A DNA stretch of 64,000 nt from Gari tellinella (Eukaryota > Mollusca > Bivalvia > Cardiida > Psammobiidae). The translations under genes and the position numbers were made by a program. Shown here one piece after another: positions 10,262 to 20,639 of the stretch (positions are counted from its first letter, which is position 1; each line of letters opens with the position of its first letter). A model generated the notes under the pieces. The model was not told the origin of the DNA. It worked only from the letters and a program-made list of their open reading frames with translations, and did not search any database. The stretch lies in contig OV277871.1 in the NCBI GenBank assembly GCA_922989275.2, positions 29,522,693 to 29,586,692 of the forward strand. Direction: 5' to 3'.

Positions 10262-10740
10262 GTGTGTAGAAGACAGTCGCAGACCATTTTTATTAACTCG
10301 GGAGGGTTCTGGGAGATGTAATGTAGCGATAACTCTATTGGCACCGGATCCTGAAAGTCTGCGAGGGTACCGGAAACAGTCGCAGACCGGCTTAATGGAC
10401 TCCGGAGTTTGCAGAAAGGTCAAAATTGGTGGTAACTCTATTGGCACCGGCTCCTGAAAGTCTGGGAGGGTACCGGAAACAGTCGTAGACCGGCTTAATG
10501 GACTCGGGAGGTTGCAGAAAGGTCAAAATTGGTCGTAACTCTATTGGCACCGGATCCTGAAAGTCTGCGAGGGTGCCGGAAACAGTCGCAGACCCGTGTA
10601 ATAGACTCGGGAGGGTTCTTAGTTGCCGGAACTATTCATAACTCGTTTGGCACCGGAATCCTGAAAGTCTTCGAGAGTGCCGAAGACAGTCACAGACCGT
10701 TGTAATATTCTCTGACGGTTCCGTCGCAGTCCTTTCCGGT
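10262..10740. repeat. 103-bp tandem repeat, about 4.6 copies
   Basis: GGCACCGG starts at 10340, 10443, 10546 and 10649, exactly 103 bp apart each time. Each unit also holds CCTGAAAGTCTGCGAGGGT and AAACAGTCGCAGACC. More GC-rich than its surroundings. Confidence 0.9.
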
Positions 10741-11076
10741 CATCTGGTCCCTAAATGGCGTATATCGCTCTAGAACGCAATCAAACAGTTTATGCTATAC
10801 TGTAGAGGTTTTGTCTGGCTGCCTCTCTGTCCGTTCGTCTGTCGATCCTTTGATTAAGATGAGGAGCCAACCCCCCCATTGAACGAGTTTCATAAAATAT
10901 AACGAGCTGTCAAAGAACATCAGATAAGCGCGAAGAATGACGATGCTGTCCGAGATTCGGGGTGTTGCGTCATACCTATTTTTAGATTTGGCTTAACAGC
11001 TTAACATCGAAAGGCGTATAGCCAGTATAATATACTACTAATTGTCAACGGAATTCTTTTTTATTTATTATACCGA
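10741..11076. other. No recognisable feature
   Basis: Contains a CTGTCCGTTCGTCTGTCG stretch like those in bivalve dispersed repeats. No gene seen. Confidence 0.3.
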
Positions 11077-11275
11077 GACTATCTCCTCTGTCGAGAACTA
11101 AAAGGAAGGCATGTCGCTGGTTTTGATCCCATGCGCTGCTTTGCAACGAATGAGATTAGCCGAAATCATCTTCCAGTAATCATCATCATCTCATCTCATC
11201 ATTCATGATCATTCATCGGCGCTATATGACATATTTTGTGTCGCAGTGCCGTAAAACCCAACTTATATCCACTTT
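11077..11275 (+). repeat. SINE-like dispersed repeat
   Basis: Shares order and sequence with 60160-60350: TCTC..GAACTAAAAGGAAG, TGGTTTTGATC, GCGCTATATGAC and GTCGCAGTGCCGTAAAACCC. It contains a CATCAT microsatellite near 11180. The conserved GCAGTGCCGTAAAACCC end resembles a SINE tail. Confidence 0.55.
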
Positions 11276-11365
11276 TCAATTTATAAAGGACATATATTCA
11301 CGTAGCTAGGGTTCAACTTAGCTACAATGATAAAAAAAACAGTTGATTGGTGTCGATGGTCTAGC

Positions 11366-11527
11366 CCAGGGTCCAAGGTTATAAAATATAAAGCTTTTCA
11401 GTTGAGTATAAAGTCGTTTTCAAGCATTTGATTGGTCAGATTTGAGCCTAGGCTCAAATCTGACCAATCAAATGCTTGAGAACACACTTTGACTAAGCTC
11501 AAAGGCTTTATAACCTTGGAGCCTGAC
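11366..11527. mobile_element. Family C foldback MITE
   Basis: CAGGGTCCAAGGTTATAAA at the left and TTATAACCTTGGAGCCTG at the right. The central hairpin AAGCATTTGATTGGTCAGAT has a GCCTAGGC tip and perfect arms. Confidence 0.8.
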
Positions 11528-11528
11528 G

Positions 11529-11805
11529 TTGGCTCCGTGGCCTACATGTACAGTCACTGTGACTTACATCACTAAGCTCCTCACCGCCTTGAGTTCGAAT
11601 CCCAGTAGGGTCGTACGGATTTTTCACGTTGGGAAGCCATCCAGCTGGCTTGCGGGAGGTCGGTGGTTCTACATAGTTGCCAATTTGTGCCTGAAACAGA
11701 GCAGAAAGGACTTCAAGAGTCTTCCCCCACCTGCAATTAGCTGGACGTCACGATATGACTGAAATACTATTGAAAGCGACGTAAAATCAAAAAAATCAAA
11801 AACCG
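11529..11805 (+). mobile_element. tRNA-derived SINE
   Basis: Begins GGCTCCGTGGCCTACATG (weak box A), has box B GAGTTCGAATCCC near 11590, and ends GTTGAAAGCGACGTAAAA-like followed by an A-rich tail. Same family as the better preserved copy at 60852-61128. It abuts the family C MITE. Confidence 0.75.
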
Positions 11806-11811
11806 TCCGCC

Positions 11812-12545
11812 ATTTAGCTTACCTGAGCTAATGTCTGAAGGTGAGCTATGTGATGGCCCCGTGTCCGTCGTCATGCCTCGTCCGTTGTGCGTCTTCGTTA
11901 ACAATTGCTTCAAATGACATCATCTCCTATACCGCTTGACAGATTTCAAACAAACTTTACAGGAACGCACCTTTGGTCAAGCTCTTTCGAATTTGTTCAA
12001 AGAATTAGAAGAAACAATGCAGAACTCTTGTTGCCATAGCAACCGAAGTGAATAAATAAGGAAATCTTAAATAAAATCTTCTTTTCAAAACATAAAAGGG
12101 CCAGCGTTTTGAGAAAATTGGCACATAGCATCATCTACTGTGGTCAAAAGAGCTAAAAATAGATTTTTTTCAATAAAAACTTAAAAGTTCTTCTTGTCTG
12201 AAAGCCTTGTTCACAGAGCTTAGATATTAAACACATACAAATATCTAAAGGTTCTCTGTCCCTGGGGTATAAAACGGCCCCACCCCGGGGTCATCGTTTT
12301 ACATAGAGTTATATAGTGAAATGTTCAAAGATCTTTTTCTGTGAACCTAATGTGGTTAGAGGTTTGATATTTGGAATGGTGACACTTCTAGATGTCCTAT
12401 ACCAATGTTGAAGAAATGGTTCCAGTCGATTGCATAGCTAGGTCACAGGAGCTAAAAACATTTTTTTTTTCAATGAAAACTTAAAAATTCTTCTTGTCTG
12501 AAACCCTTGTATACAATGCTTAGATATTTGGTCTAATTTGTGTTA
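11812..12545 (+). repeat. Dispersed repeat common in bivalves
   Basis: Contains GGTGAGCTATGTGATGGCC, the GTCCGTCGTCATGCCTCGTCC region, GCAGAACTCTTGTTGCCATAGC, and a CCTGGGGTATAAAACGGCCC block followed by TTTTACATAGAGTTATATAG. I remember this order of motifs as an abundant non-coding bivalve repeat; that recall is not a search result. An internal motif, TTCTTCTTGTCTGAAA..CTTAGATATT, occurs twice (about 12190 and 12490). Confidence 0.6.
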
Positions 12546-12547
12546 AA

Positions 12548-12752
12548 ACTGTTTGTCACTCGTCTTTATAATTCTTCTGCCAAACTGTCCAATATGTAAC
12601 TTTAAGTTAAGGCAGCAAACGACAATTCGAGTCAGGCGATATTGCAGCGTTGAAAGGGTTAGATATAAATCGTCTCGTTTTAGGAACATCGGCACGCTGT
12701 GTTGTAAGGAGGTAATCGTTTTTCAGAGGGCAGTGGTACAGAGGGAGCACTG
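12548..12752. mobile_element. Family E right part
   Basis: CGGCACGCTGTGTTGTAAGG, then AGAGGGAGCACTG followed by TA, with the GTTGAAAGGGTTAGATATAA segment typical of E. The left end is missing. Confidence 0.6.
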
Positions 12753-12790
12753 TACATTTTTTAAACTTAAGAAACACTGATTTTGTAGGT

Positions 12791-12838
12791 CAAACAGTTT
12801 GGATTATGTAACGCGGTGCCTGATCAGGATCCAAACAA
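12791..12838. repeat. H1 hairpin, partly deleted
   Basis: CAAACAGTTTGGAT then GCCTGATCAGGATCCAAAC; the left inner arm has been lost. Confidence 0.6.
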
Positions 12839-12904
12839 TAATTGTATTCGGGGTAAAGCCGTGAAGGGGTTAATGCAAGTTGATAGTAAAGCAGAAGTGG
12901 TTCC

Positions 12905-13157
12905 TTAACCCCTTTACCTCATAGCCTGTTTATAGTTTTGAATACAGGTGACCACTTAAAGCAGGTTGAAAGTGAAGCAGAATGTGCCTTAAGGCACATT
13001 CTGCTTTACTTTCAGCCTGCTTTAAGCTAAAATCTGCTAGGCTATATAAAATATTTGTAATGGTAATTGTTCATGAGGCTATAAACTGGAACTATTTTCT
13101 TCAGCGGAGGAATAAATTAAATACGCTAAAAGTCGCTTCTATGGGGGAAAGGGTTAA
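12905..13157. mobile_element. T element with H2 core
   Basis: TTAA at 12905 and 13154. Ends CCCCTTTACCTCATAGCC and CTATGGGGGAAAGGG. The core is an H2 hairpin at 12947-13035 with perfect arms and a GTGCCTTAAGGCAC tip that itself contains TTAA. Confidence 0.75.
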
Positions 13158-13512
13158 GTACACTGCTGTACTTTAAACCTGACTTAAGCTACCATCTAAA
13201 TACTGGAAGTGAATTATGTGTTTTATGTTCAACAGCTTTCTACTTTTGTCCTGGTACCTGCATATTAGATTGATATTCAATGGTCTTTAGAGAGGCCATT
13301 TAACGTATTTACGATTGTAGAATAGGCGTATATTATGCAGACCCTTTAATACTAAACAACTCGTGGTATTTGTATAATCTATTTAACAAAGAGCTCATGT
13401 GCATTCTACTTGTACTTTTAAACACATTTCTTCTCATGTTCTGACTATATTTAGGCCTGTCATAGAGGGGCTTTGTATTGTCATTTTGACAGTACCACCA
13501 GCGTAGCAGAAA
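13158..13512. other. No recognisable feature
   Basis: No coding or repeat signal recognised. Confidence 0.4.
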
Positions 13513-13714
13513 TTAACCACTTCACTGCTATAACGTCATCTATTTAAAAAATGTCGTCTGCTTTTATTTCTTAAATTTAAAATTCAGGTATTTTAACTTA
13601 AGAAATATTGAAATGAGTGGCCAACAGTTTGGACCCTGATCAGACGCCGCGTTACAGGATCCAGACTGTATGCAAATAAACAACATACTCGGGGTAAGGA
13701 AGTGAAGGAGTTGA
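13513..13714. mobile_element. T element with H1 core
   Basis: TTAACCACTTCACTGCTATA at the left; GGAAGTGAAGGAGTTGA at the right (TTAA decayed). The H1 core at 13621-13676 has lost its inner right arm. Confidence 0.65.
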
Positions 13715-14266
13715 CTACATGTAACATACCCCGATTTTTAACCCATCCAATGTCTGCTTTACCCTTTTAATAGCGCCTTTGCGTAACGCGGCCTCTGATC
13801 AGGATTAAAAAACAATTGTACTCGGAGTAAGGCAATGGAGAGGTTGAATATTTTAAACGCAATTTCTGACTACGTTGGTCAAATATTTCTTTCCAAAGAC
13901 AAGTGCACTAAGACATATCTTGCATATATACATTCAAATCAAACAAACATATCTACAGGATCTTAATTAATTACATCAGAATGTTCAGCACATATTAATC
14001 ATATTAAACATTGACATGCCGTTAATGTTCTGACTCGAATTTACAAGCAGTTTTAATCAAGATCAGCTAGCGCGTAACCCAGCGTCTTATGAGACTTCAA
14101 GCATTTTGCAATCGCCTTTAGGGTTTTAACAATTTTATTTAAGTGATGAATTCTAATTCTATTTCAATAAAGTTATGAATTCTAATTCTAATTCAATAAA
14201 TTTATGAATTCTTATTTTACTAAAGTTGCACACGACAATTTTATAACGGCAACAGAATGGCAAATT
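13715..14266. other. Relics and a short minisatellite
   Basis: H1 fragments at 13775-13830 and 14048-14105, then a 2.5-copy repeat of TTATGAATTCTAATTCTA with a period of about 29-32 bp at 14144-14213. No gene. Confidence 0.5.
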
Positions 14267-14479
14267 TTAACCCTTTGCCTGCTGATCGTGATTTTCCTGA
14301 TTGTTGCAAACAGTTTAGATGCAGATCATACGCCGCTTTACGCGGTGTCTGATCTGCATCTAAACTGTTTGACACTCGTCTTTAGGATTCTTTACCAAAA
14401 CAAGATATAAATCCAAATTTAATAATTTTCACAGACGACAATTTCGAAGCAGACCATATCACAACAGGATAAGGGTTAA
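14267..14479. mobile_element. T element with H1 core
   Basis: TTAA at 14267 and 14476. Ends CCCTTTGCCTGCTGATCG and, inward from the right, CCCTTATCCTGTTGTGAT. H1 hairpin 14306-14372, followed by the CAGACGACAATTTCGAAGCAG segment characteristic of this group. Confidence 0.8.
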
Positions 14480-14725
14480 CCGTGACAATTAGCAGACGAG
14501 ACCATTGTAGCAGACGATCATATCTGACGTCACGTATTGTTTGTTTACATTCAAACTTATATTTTTTTATTTTAATACAAAAAGCAATGCTCGATAACCA
14601 TAATCATGCTAGAGTGTCTTTTGCTTCAAAGATATCGTCTTCAAAAAGACTTCACAATCTGTTTTACTACTTCGTATCAATGTCCATGGAGAAACATTAA
14701 GTATGACTGCAAATCAGTTCGAGTC

Positions 14726-14971
14726 CAGGGGCCCGTTTCAAAAAACTTCGTACGACAAAAACGATCGTAAGTCTAAACTTAAAATACATTTATTTTCTGA
14801 TTTCTCCATCTAATCCTGTCTTGTGACATCTTTTTGGAATCGTCTTGAAAAGACAATTCCAAAAAGATGTCACAAGACAGGATTAGATGGAGAAATAAAT
14901 AATAATTGAGACTTTTATAATCTGACTTACGACAACTTTTTTCGTACGAAGTTTTATAAAACGGGCCCCTG
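14726..14971. mobile_element. Family B foldback MITE
   Basis: Ends CAGGGGCCCGTTTCAAAAAA and TTTATAAAACGGGCCCCTG. The centre is a hairpin of about 90 bp with perfect arms (TCTTGTGACATCTTTTTGG and complement) and a short GAA tip. Flanks resemble broken H1 arms (CAGTTCGAGTC and ATCTGGCTTAGG). Confidence 0.8.
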
Positions 14972-15002
14972 ATCTGGCTTAGGGTTAGAAGTTATTATGT
15001 AA

Positions 15003-15090
15003 AGGTGGTTGCTAAATGCAGGATAAGCTTAATGCAGAAAGTTCCAGCAGGAGCTTTCTGCATTTGATTTCTATACTGCATTTATCATTC
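15003..15090. repeat. H2-related hairpin
   Basis: TAATGCAGAAAGTTCCAGCAG pairs with GGAGCTTTCTGCATT. This variant has AATGCAG in place of AAAGCAG, like those at 49013 and 52015. Confidence 0.6.
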
Positions 15091-15126
15091 GCCTGCTTTT
15101 TAATATTTGTCGTTTCTGAAACTAAG

Positions 15127-15665
15127 GAACATCATCGTCATCATTTAATACTAAATGGGCATCATTGTATTAACATTTAATAATAATTGGATCCCATTGA
15201 GTTAGCATTTAATACTATATTGACGACGTTGTCGTAGCATCTACAGAGGTCCTTCTCTACAACGACATCCACTGGGAGACACAGATTATGTGTGTTGTTC
15301 AGAGGGAGCCGTTATAGGGAGGGGAAATTAAGACTTTGCTTAAAGTTGAAAACAGCTTGAATCAAGATCAGACGCCGCGTAACGCTGTGTCAGATCTGGA
15401 TTCAAGCTGTTAATCTGTCGTCAATATATTTATTCTATCAAGATGTTAACTTATATAACTTTGAGAAAAAACAACTCACGACAATTTTAAGAAGACGATA
15501 TTGCAGCAGTCAAAGCGTTAGACATAGTTGTCCTGTTTAGGCAACTGCGGAAACAGTCGTTGTAATGAGGGAGTCGTTGTTGGGAGGGCCGTTGTAGAGA
15601 GGAACGACGTTATCGTAGCATTTAACACTAAATGAACGGCGAATTTTAGCATTTACGGACGACCT
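15127..15665. repeat. Minisatellite interrupted by an E element
   Basis: Imperfect copies of GTAGCATTTAATACTAAATG occur at 15127-15240 and resume at 15606-15665. The family E copy at 15244-15605 splits the array. Confidence 0.6.
15244..15605. mobile_element. Family E MITE
   Basis: TA then CAGAGGTCCTTCTCTACAAC at the left; GGGCCGTTGTAGAGAGG at the right. H1 core 15350-15411, then GACAATTTTAAGAAGACG and AGCAGTCAAAGCGTTAGACA. Confidence 0.75.
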
Positions 15666-15752
15666 GAAATATTAACGTATCTATTTATATATAAGCAGAA
15701 TTAACCGAATTCCCCAGAAACTACATTATTACTAGCACTAAGCAAGTACTCC

Positions 15753-16686
15753 TTAAGGGTGTATGAAAGTCATGAATTTGGGAAATTTTCAAAGTATATG
15801 AAAACACTCTATGATAGTTTTGTATTGAAGAGCTATTTAAGACGAATGAAAAAATACAAAAAGTGTACATTTTGGTGAACAACTTTTGACTCTACGGCCA
15901 TGTAAAATTTACCCCACCCACTCTTTGTTATTTTGTCCTTTTCAAACAGCCCGCTTCAATAAAAATCCATTTCAAATGAAAACAAATATGATAAATTGGT
16001 TTTGTGTTATTTATTTTCTGTCTATGGTAGTATTCCTTCATATAAAATTTAATTTAAGAGAAAGCAAGCACCAAATGTGAAATTTATAAAGCTCTAAATA
16101 TCATCGATATGGTACTTTTTTTGTAAATTTTGTAAAGGGAGATAACTCTTTTTACTTTAATAACTCAAAATTTTCAACGCTGACCTTTCAATTTCTTTTT
16201 ATATTTTGAACTGCCTTAGCATGGGCTTTCATCTGGTAGAGTATAAAAATAAGTTTAATACTAGAACTATTTCATTTTCAAACTTTTTTTTACTTTTTTT
16301 CATAAAATAAAAAATCTAATAAAATATTAGATATTCATGATATTCAAGGATCCATATTGTTCAAACCTCGTGCCTGCTTTGTCTAAATTTGGTTTTTATA
16401 TATGAAAATACCACCATAGACATGAACTAAATAAAAAAAAATCAAATTTCCATGTTTGTTTTGTTTTGAAATAGATTTTACTGAAGCTTGTACTCTGAAT
16501 GGGTCAAATTTGAAGAAAAAAAAGTCCAAATTTGACATACCTTTTTCAAATCGCTGTAGCTCAGAAAAAACAACACCACCATATATTTTTTTTTCATTCA
16601 TCATAAATAGCTCTTCCCAAAAAACAATGATAGAAAAAAAGTTTAATACTTTGAAAAAATCGCTTATGGGTTTGATACACCCTTAA
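15753..16686. mobile_element. 934-bp TTAA-flanked element, AT-rich
   Basis: TTAA at both ends with inverted termini GGGTGTATGAAA and TTTGATACACCC. The interior is strongly A/T-rich without a convincing coding frame. Termini differ from the CCCTTTCAC group; piggyBac- or Kolobok-like from the target site only. Confidence 0.65.
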
Positions 16687-16689
16687 ATA

Positions 16690-17065
16690 CGTTTTGTATA
16701 CGTTCTAATCCCGTTGACCTTGTAAACCCCAATTGGCGATCCATAATTCAGAATTGAAGACACAAAAGTATCATAAAAAATTTGCTGAAAACATAATTTA
16801 GGCTTAAAATCATTCTTCTTGATATTAAGCAAAAATACGTTCCTGGCCTTCAGTGCTTTTCCATAAACAAACTAATTGTTTAAAACAAAGTACCAGTATA
16901 ATTAAACACTGCTCCTAGATAATTAAAATTGTTCACCGTTGTAATTACTTCATATTTATACAAACAACTTTTATTTTGCTAAAGCCTGTCTTTTTTTCTT
17001 CTAAAAATGCCAATTTCTGTTTACTTCACAGTAGCTACTAAACCTCATTTACTGAAACTTCGCCT
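16690..17065 (-). pseudogene. LINE reverse transcriptase fragment
   Basis: Minus-strand translation gives TVNNFNYLGAVFNYTG followed downstream by DTFVSSILNYGSPIG, the post-motif-C LINE signature (YLG..F) and the ILNYGSPIW motif. Frames are broken. It corresponds to the region around 5420-5230 of the first LINE but is a different, diverged copy. Confidence 0.75.
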
Positions 17066-17079
17066 AATTTATTCAACTA

Positions 17080-17273
17080 CAGTCGAACTTCGATATCTCG
17101 AACTCGGTTAAATCGAACATACCCGTATTTCAAAGTTAATAGGTTGCTTAGCCACGTTTTAACTTTGAAATATGGGTATGTTCGACTTCACGGAGTATGA
17201 AATAATGCCAGTTCATGTGTCGAACTATCGGATAGTTCGAGTTAAGCAAGTTCGAGATAACAAAGTTCGACTG
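17080..17273. mobile_element. Tigger/pogo-like MITE
   Basis: TA flanks. Ends CAGTCGAACTTCGATATCTC and GAGATAACAAAGTTCGACTG are the usual pogo/Tigger-type termini. The interior holds an inverted repeat AACCACGTTTTAACTTTGAAAT-like (CCGTATTTCAAAGTTAA and complement). Confidence 0.85.
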
Positions 17274-17623
17274 TATTTTACAAGTTGTTAATGCTTAGTC
17301 AATAAACGCTTACCGTCCACTAAAGTAGGCATTAGCACACAGTGAAGACCCTGATGAGACACCGCAATTTTGTTTATACAATTATCTGCTGTATAGACAA
17401 AGGCTATTTATAGTGTCATAAGACCGTCCTTGAAGGTTACGCTCGTATATATCTGCAAATGGAAAACATGCCGTGTTTTCCAGTAAATCATAACTACAGT
17501 GTTATTATTTACGGTAAACCATATTATGTTTTCTGTTTGCAAAAATAAATAAATAAATCAAAGCACTGAGGGCTAGTTCATGGCAATATCCAGGAGTAAA
17601 TAGATTAATATTTATAATTTATA
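17274..17623. other. No gene; faint H1 trace
   Basis: ACAGTGAAGACCCTGATGAG at 17339 is a broken H1 arm. Nothing else recognised. Confidence 0.4.
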
Positions 17624-17805
17624 CAATAAAACCTTTCTATTACGACCACTAAATTTGGTTAACTTTTGAGTGTTTAAGGAAGGTGACTGCTTAAAGCAAA
17701 GTGACAGTGAAACAGCAATCTCCTATAGGAGCTTGCTGTTTCACTGTCACCTTGCTCTAAGCTGTCACCTGTTTTTATACAATCAGTAATAGAGAGGTTT
17801 TAGTG
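17624..17805. mobile_element. Family P MITE
   Basis: TA flanks, ends CAATAAAACCTTTCTATTAC and AATAGAGAGGTTTTAGTG. The H2-type core spans 17683-17769 with arms GGTGACTGCTTAAAGC..AGTGACAGTGAAACAG and a CTCCTATAGGAG tip. Confidence 0.8.
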
Positions 17806-18322
17806 TACTATGTGTTATCCTTTCCTGCCAAAACTTTTAACATATTCAGCCCTAGTTCACAAACAGTGTACCTGTGAAGAGTACAATTGTCTGATATAAA
17901 CAGTGTAGATTAAGGAGACATCTGGTCAGGGTCTGTAATAATTGTCATCTTGAAATAACTTGCTAAAACAACCTTAAGTAGTCAAAATGGATTAAACTTT
18001 ATTGGAAACTGGAACAGTCCATTTGAAGTTTTAGGGATGTTTTGACTGAATTGCGGACTCACTGGACTGAGGCAGAATTCCGCTCAATTCCTTTCTTTTA
18101 ACTTTATTTAAATAGTCTGCTAGGTTTGATGGAAGGGTTGATTATTATAGAAAGGATACGTATAAAAGCAACACTGTTGTTATTGCATTGTTTAACCCAC
18201 TACTCCGTACCTACGCCCTCTAACGATTCAAATTATTTCTACACTAATGAAAATAGTCCCCACCTATAGGAATTGCTGAACATAAACTTTGGCACAAAAG
18301 TAATTTCCAAGTTTTTCCAGAA
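17806..18322. other. T-type relics, no gene
   Basis: TTCACAAACAGTGTACCTGTG and GTAGATTAAGGAGACATCTG around 17860-17935 are decayed pieces of a T/H1 element of the GTAGACC type. No coding signal. Confidence 0.45.
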
Positions 18323-18640
18323 AGTAGCTTAAAGTATGCCGAAAGCAAAATAGAATGTCCTTTTAACCCTTTCCTCCCTGAAAGCACAAATGAACGATTC
18401 TAGTTTTTTTTCAATTAATCTAGTCCATTTTAGACATTTTAGGGCTGAAGTTCACAATATATGTCAAATAACAAACAGTGAAGACCCAGCTCAGAGAGTC
18501 TCTGATCAGGGTCTACACTGTTTGCATAGGTCAAGTGTACTCCTCACATGTACGCTGTCTGCAAATGACGCAAATGTGCATGACTATAGGGTTGAAATAG
18601 TTAAGGAACATTCTGCTTTACTTTCAATCTGCTTTAAAAA
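18323..18640. repeat. H2 hairpin split by an insertion at its tip
   Basis: Left arm AGCTTAAAGTATGCCGAAAG..AGAATGTCC ends at 18362; right arm GGAACATTCTGCTTTACTTTC starts at 18605. Between them sits a complete TTAA element (18363-18604). Removing it restores a hairpin with a CCTTAAGG tip. Confidence 0.8.
18363..18604. mobile_element. T element inserted in H2 tip
   Basis: TTAACCCTTTCCTCCCTGAAAG at the left, AGGGTTGAAATAGTTAA at the right, TTAA duplicated at 18363 and 18601. H1 core of the GTAGACC type at 18471-18525, partly degraded. Confidence 0.75.
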
Positions 18641-18894
18641 AAAAAACAGGCTTTGGCGTAAATGAGTAATGATAATGCATCTATGGGTGTTCAATGTTAT
18701 TTATACAACTTTCAAACTTCCCTCTTTTTCAGTGTGCATGTCCTCTTGACATGAAGTATGTTTTAATAACATGAGTACTTTAAATACCGCTTTAAATTAC
18801 CGGGGTCTCGTCTGCTAAAATTTTGTCGTCTGTTTTCATTTGTCAAAAATTGATGTTTAGCAAAATTGATTTAAGAAACAGAGATATGAGTTTC

Positions 18895-18960
18895 AAACAG
18901 TTTGAATCTTGATCAGACGCCGAGTTACTCGGCGTCTGATCCAGATATAAACTGTTTGCA
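18895..18960. repeat. H1 hairpin
   Basis: GATCAGACGCCGAG with complement, GTTAC tip. Preceded by TTTTGTCGTCTGTTTTCAT at 18823, so this is a T-group relic. Confidence 0.75.
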
Positions 18961-19219
18961 AAACCCCCATAAAAGTTAAGCAATGCTCTATATTGGGTAA
19001 TATGTATAATTGCCCGTATCATATACGTATGACCTTCAAGTTTGTTTGTTTTGTGCATAATTCGTTCAAGGAAAAAGCCCTTCCTTCAAAACATTTGAGA
19101 TATGTATGGTATGTCCATTTCAATGTCTGGTACCCGATCTGAGTGGGGGGAATAGTTTATTGATAGACGAGAATCCGTCAATCAAACCTATCTTGAGCAG
19201 TCCATGCAATGTTGATATA

Positions 19220-19573
19220 CAGTTTTCCCTCCCTACAACGACCCTCCCAACAACGACCCCCTCCTTACAACGACCCTTGCCATATAAAAAATATGTCCAA
19301 CCTTTTCACGTCTGCTAGATTGCCTGCTTAAAATTATTGTAGTTTTTGATGTTTTTCCCAGTTTCATAATATACATTTTGACAGAATAACTTAAAGACGA
19401 GTGACAAACAGCCTGAATCCAGATCAGACGCCGCGTAACGCGGCGGCTGATTTGTATTCAAGCTGTTTGCATATGTTAGCTAATTTCCCTCCTAGATATA
19501 TATAACGACCCCCTTTGAACAACGCACTCATTTTGTGTCTCCCATTTGGTGTTGTTGTATAGAGGGGGCGCTG
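19220..19573 (-). mobile_element. Family E MITE, reverse orientation
   Basis: TA flanks. CAGTTTTCCCTCCCTACAAC at the left, GTATAGAGGGGGCGCTG at the right. H1 core 19406-19470. Length 354 bp. Confidence 0.8.
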
Positions 19574-19594
19574 TAATTATATACATGTATATTA

Positions 19595-19656
19595 ACTGTT
19601 TGGATCCTGATGAGACGCAGAAAATGTTTGCGTCTCATCAGGATCAAAACAGTTTG
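19595..19656. repeat. H1-related hairpin with short stem
   Basis: AACTGTTTGGATCCTGATGA, then GACGCAGAAAATGTTTGCGTC, then the complement. GATGAGACG replaces GATCAGACG, symmetrically on both arms. Confidence 0.75.
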
Positions 19657-19813
19657 ACAATCTAGAAATATGATCTAAACCAAATAAAAGAAAGGTCCGA
19701 AATAATCCGAACACAACAGCAGACGACAAATTTGCAGAAGAGTATACTCTTAGGTTTTTAACCCTTTCTCGTTCTAAGCGAGACTAGGCTTATATAATAT
19801 ATCATATATTATA

Positions 19814-19868
19814 TAAACAGTTTGGTTCGTGTCAGATGCGTCTTCTGATCTGAATCCAAACCGTTTGT
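19814..19868. repeat. H1 hairpin, degraded
   Basis: AAACAGTTTGGTTCGTGTCAG with a partial complement ATCTGAATCCAAACCGTTT. Confidence 0.6.
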
Positions 19869-19906
19869 CAATCATTTTTATATTTTTGTTCAATTTAGAA
19901 TAGATA

Positions 19907-20151
19907 CAGTGGAGAATGTGTTATTCTTTCCCAATAAACGCGTTTACTCTAAAACTATTATTCGCAGTGCAAACAGTTTGGAGCCAGATCAGACGCCGGG
20001 TAACCCGGCGTCTGATCAGGCTCCAAAATGTTTGCCTTCAAGATAAACATGAATATCAGAATTGTCCAAAAGTTGTTCTTTTCTACGTTTTAGTGCTTTG
20101 CGTTTGCGTACGTTTGCGTTTAAACGGGAAAGAATAACAGATTTTCCACTG
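19907..20151 (+). mobile_element. Family A MITE
   Basis: TA-flanked; CAGTGGAGAATGTGTTATTC to AACAGATTTTCCACTG. H1 core 19970-20035 with the conserved A opposite A. It stands 56 bp from the next element. Confidence 0.9.
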
Positions 20152-20207
20152 TAAAATGAAGCCTTTTTTATCGCATACAAGCAGACGACAATGCAGTATG
20201 ATGATCT

Positions 20208-20433
20208 TTAACCCATGTATATCCATTGGATTCTTCCATGTTTATATATTGTATTAGTCCAATTTCTTTTTATCAAAGGGATGTATTGTCAAATTTTCAT
20301 TTTCATTTTGTTTTATAAATATTGAATTCCTATAAGCAAACAGTGTAGACTCTGATCAAACGCCGCATAATGCGGCGTCTGATCAGAGTCTACACTGTTT
20401 GCCCATGTCCCATATATGGGATCGTTGGGTTAA
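20208..20433. mobile_element. T element, ACCCA subgroup
   Basis: TTAA at 20208 and 20430. Left end TTAACCCATGTATATCC, right end ATATATGGGATCGTTGGGTT. H1 core 20335-20402 of the GTAGACTCTGATC type with a GCATAATGC tip; perfect arms except one base. Confidence 0.85.
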
Positions 20434-20639
20434 GATAACAACAGTAACTATACTATACAGCATTAATTATCTTTTTCATAGCTTGGTGGCACCTATATCA
20501 GATGCTGAAGCTTGAGGTAAGTTAATACCTAACTAGACAGACACGTATAATTAAAACCATCAACAAAAAAAACATAACGCAAGTATTAGGTGTCTTCAGT
20601 ATACGCAGACGAAATATTTCAAGCCGCCTGGGCGACTTA

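Noticed and set aside
19970..20035. Evenly sized palindromes as a CRISPR array
   Set aside because: Copies are dispersed, nested in transposon ends and irregularly spaced; the genome is eukaryotic.
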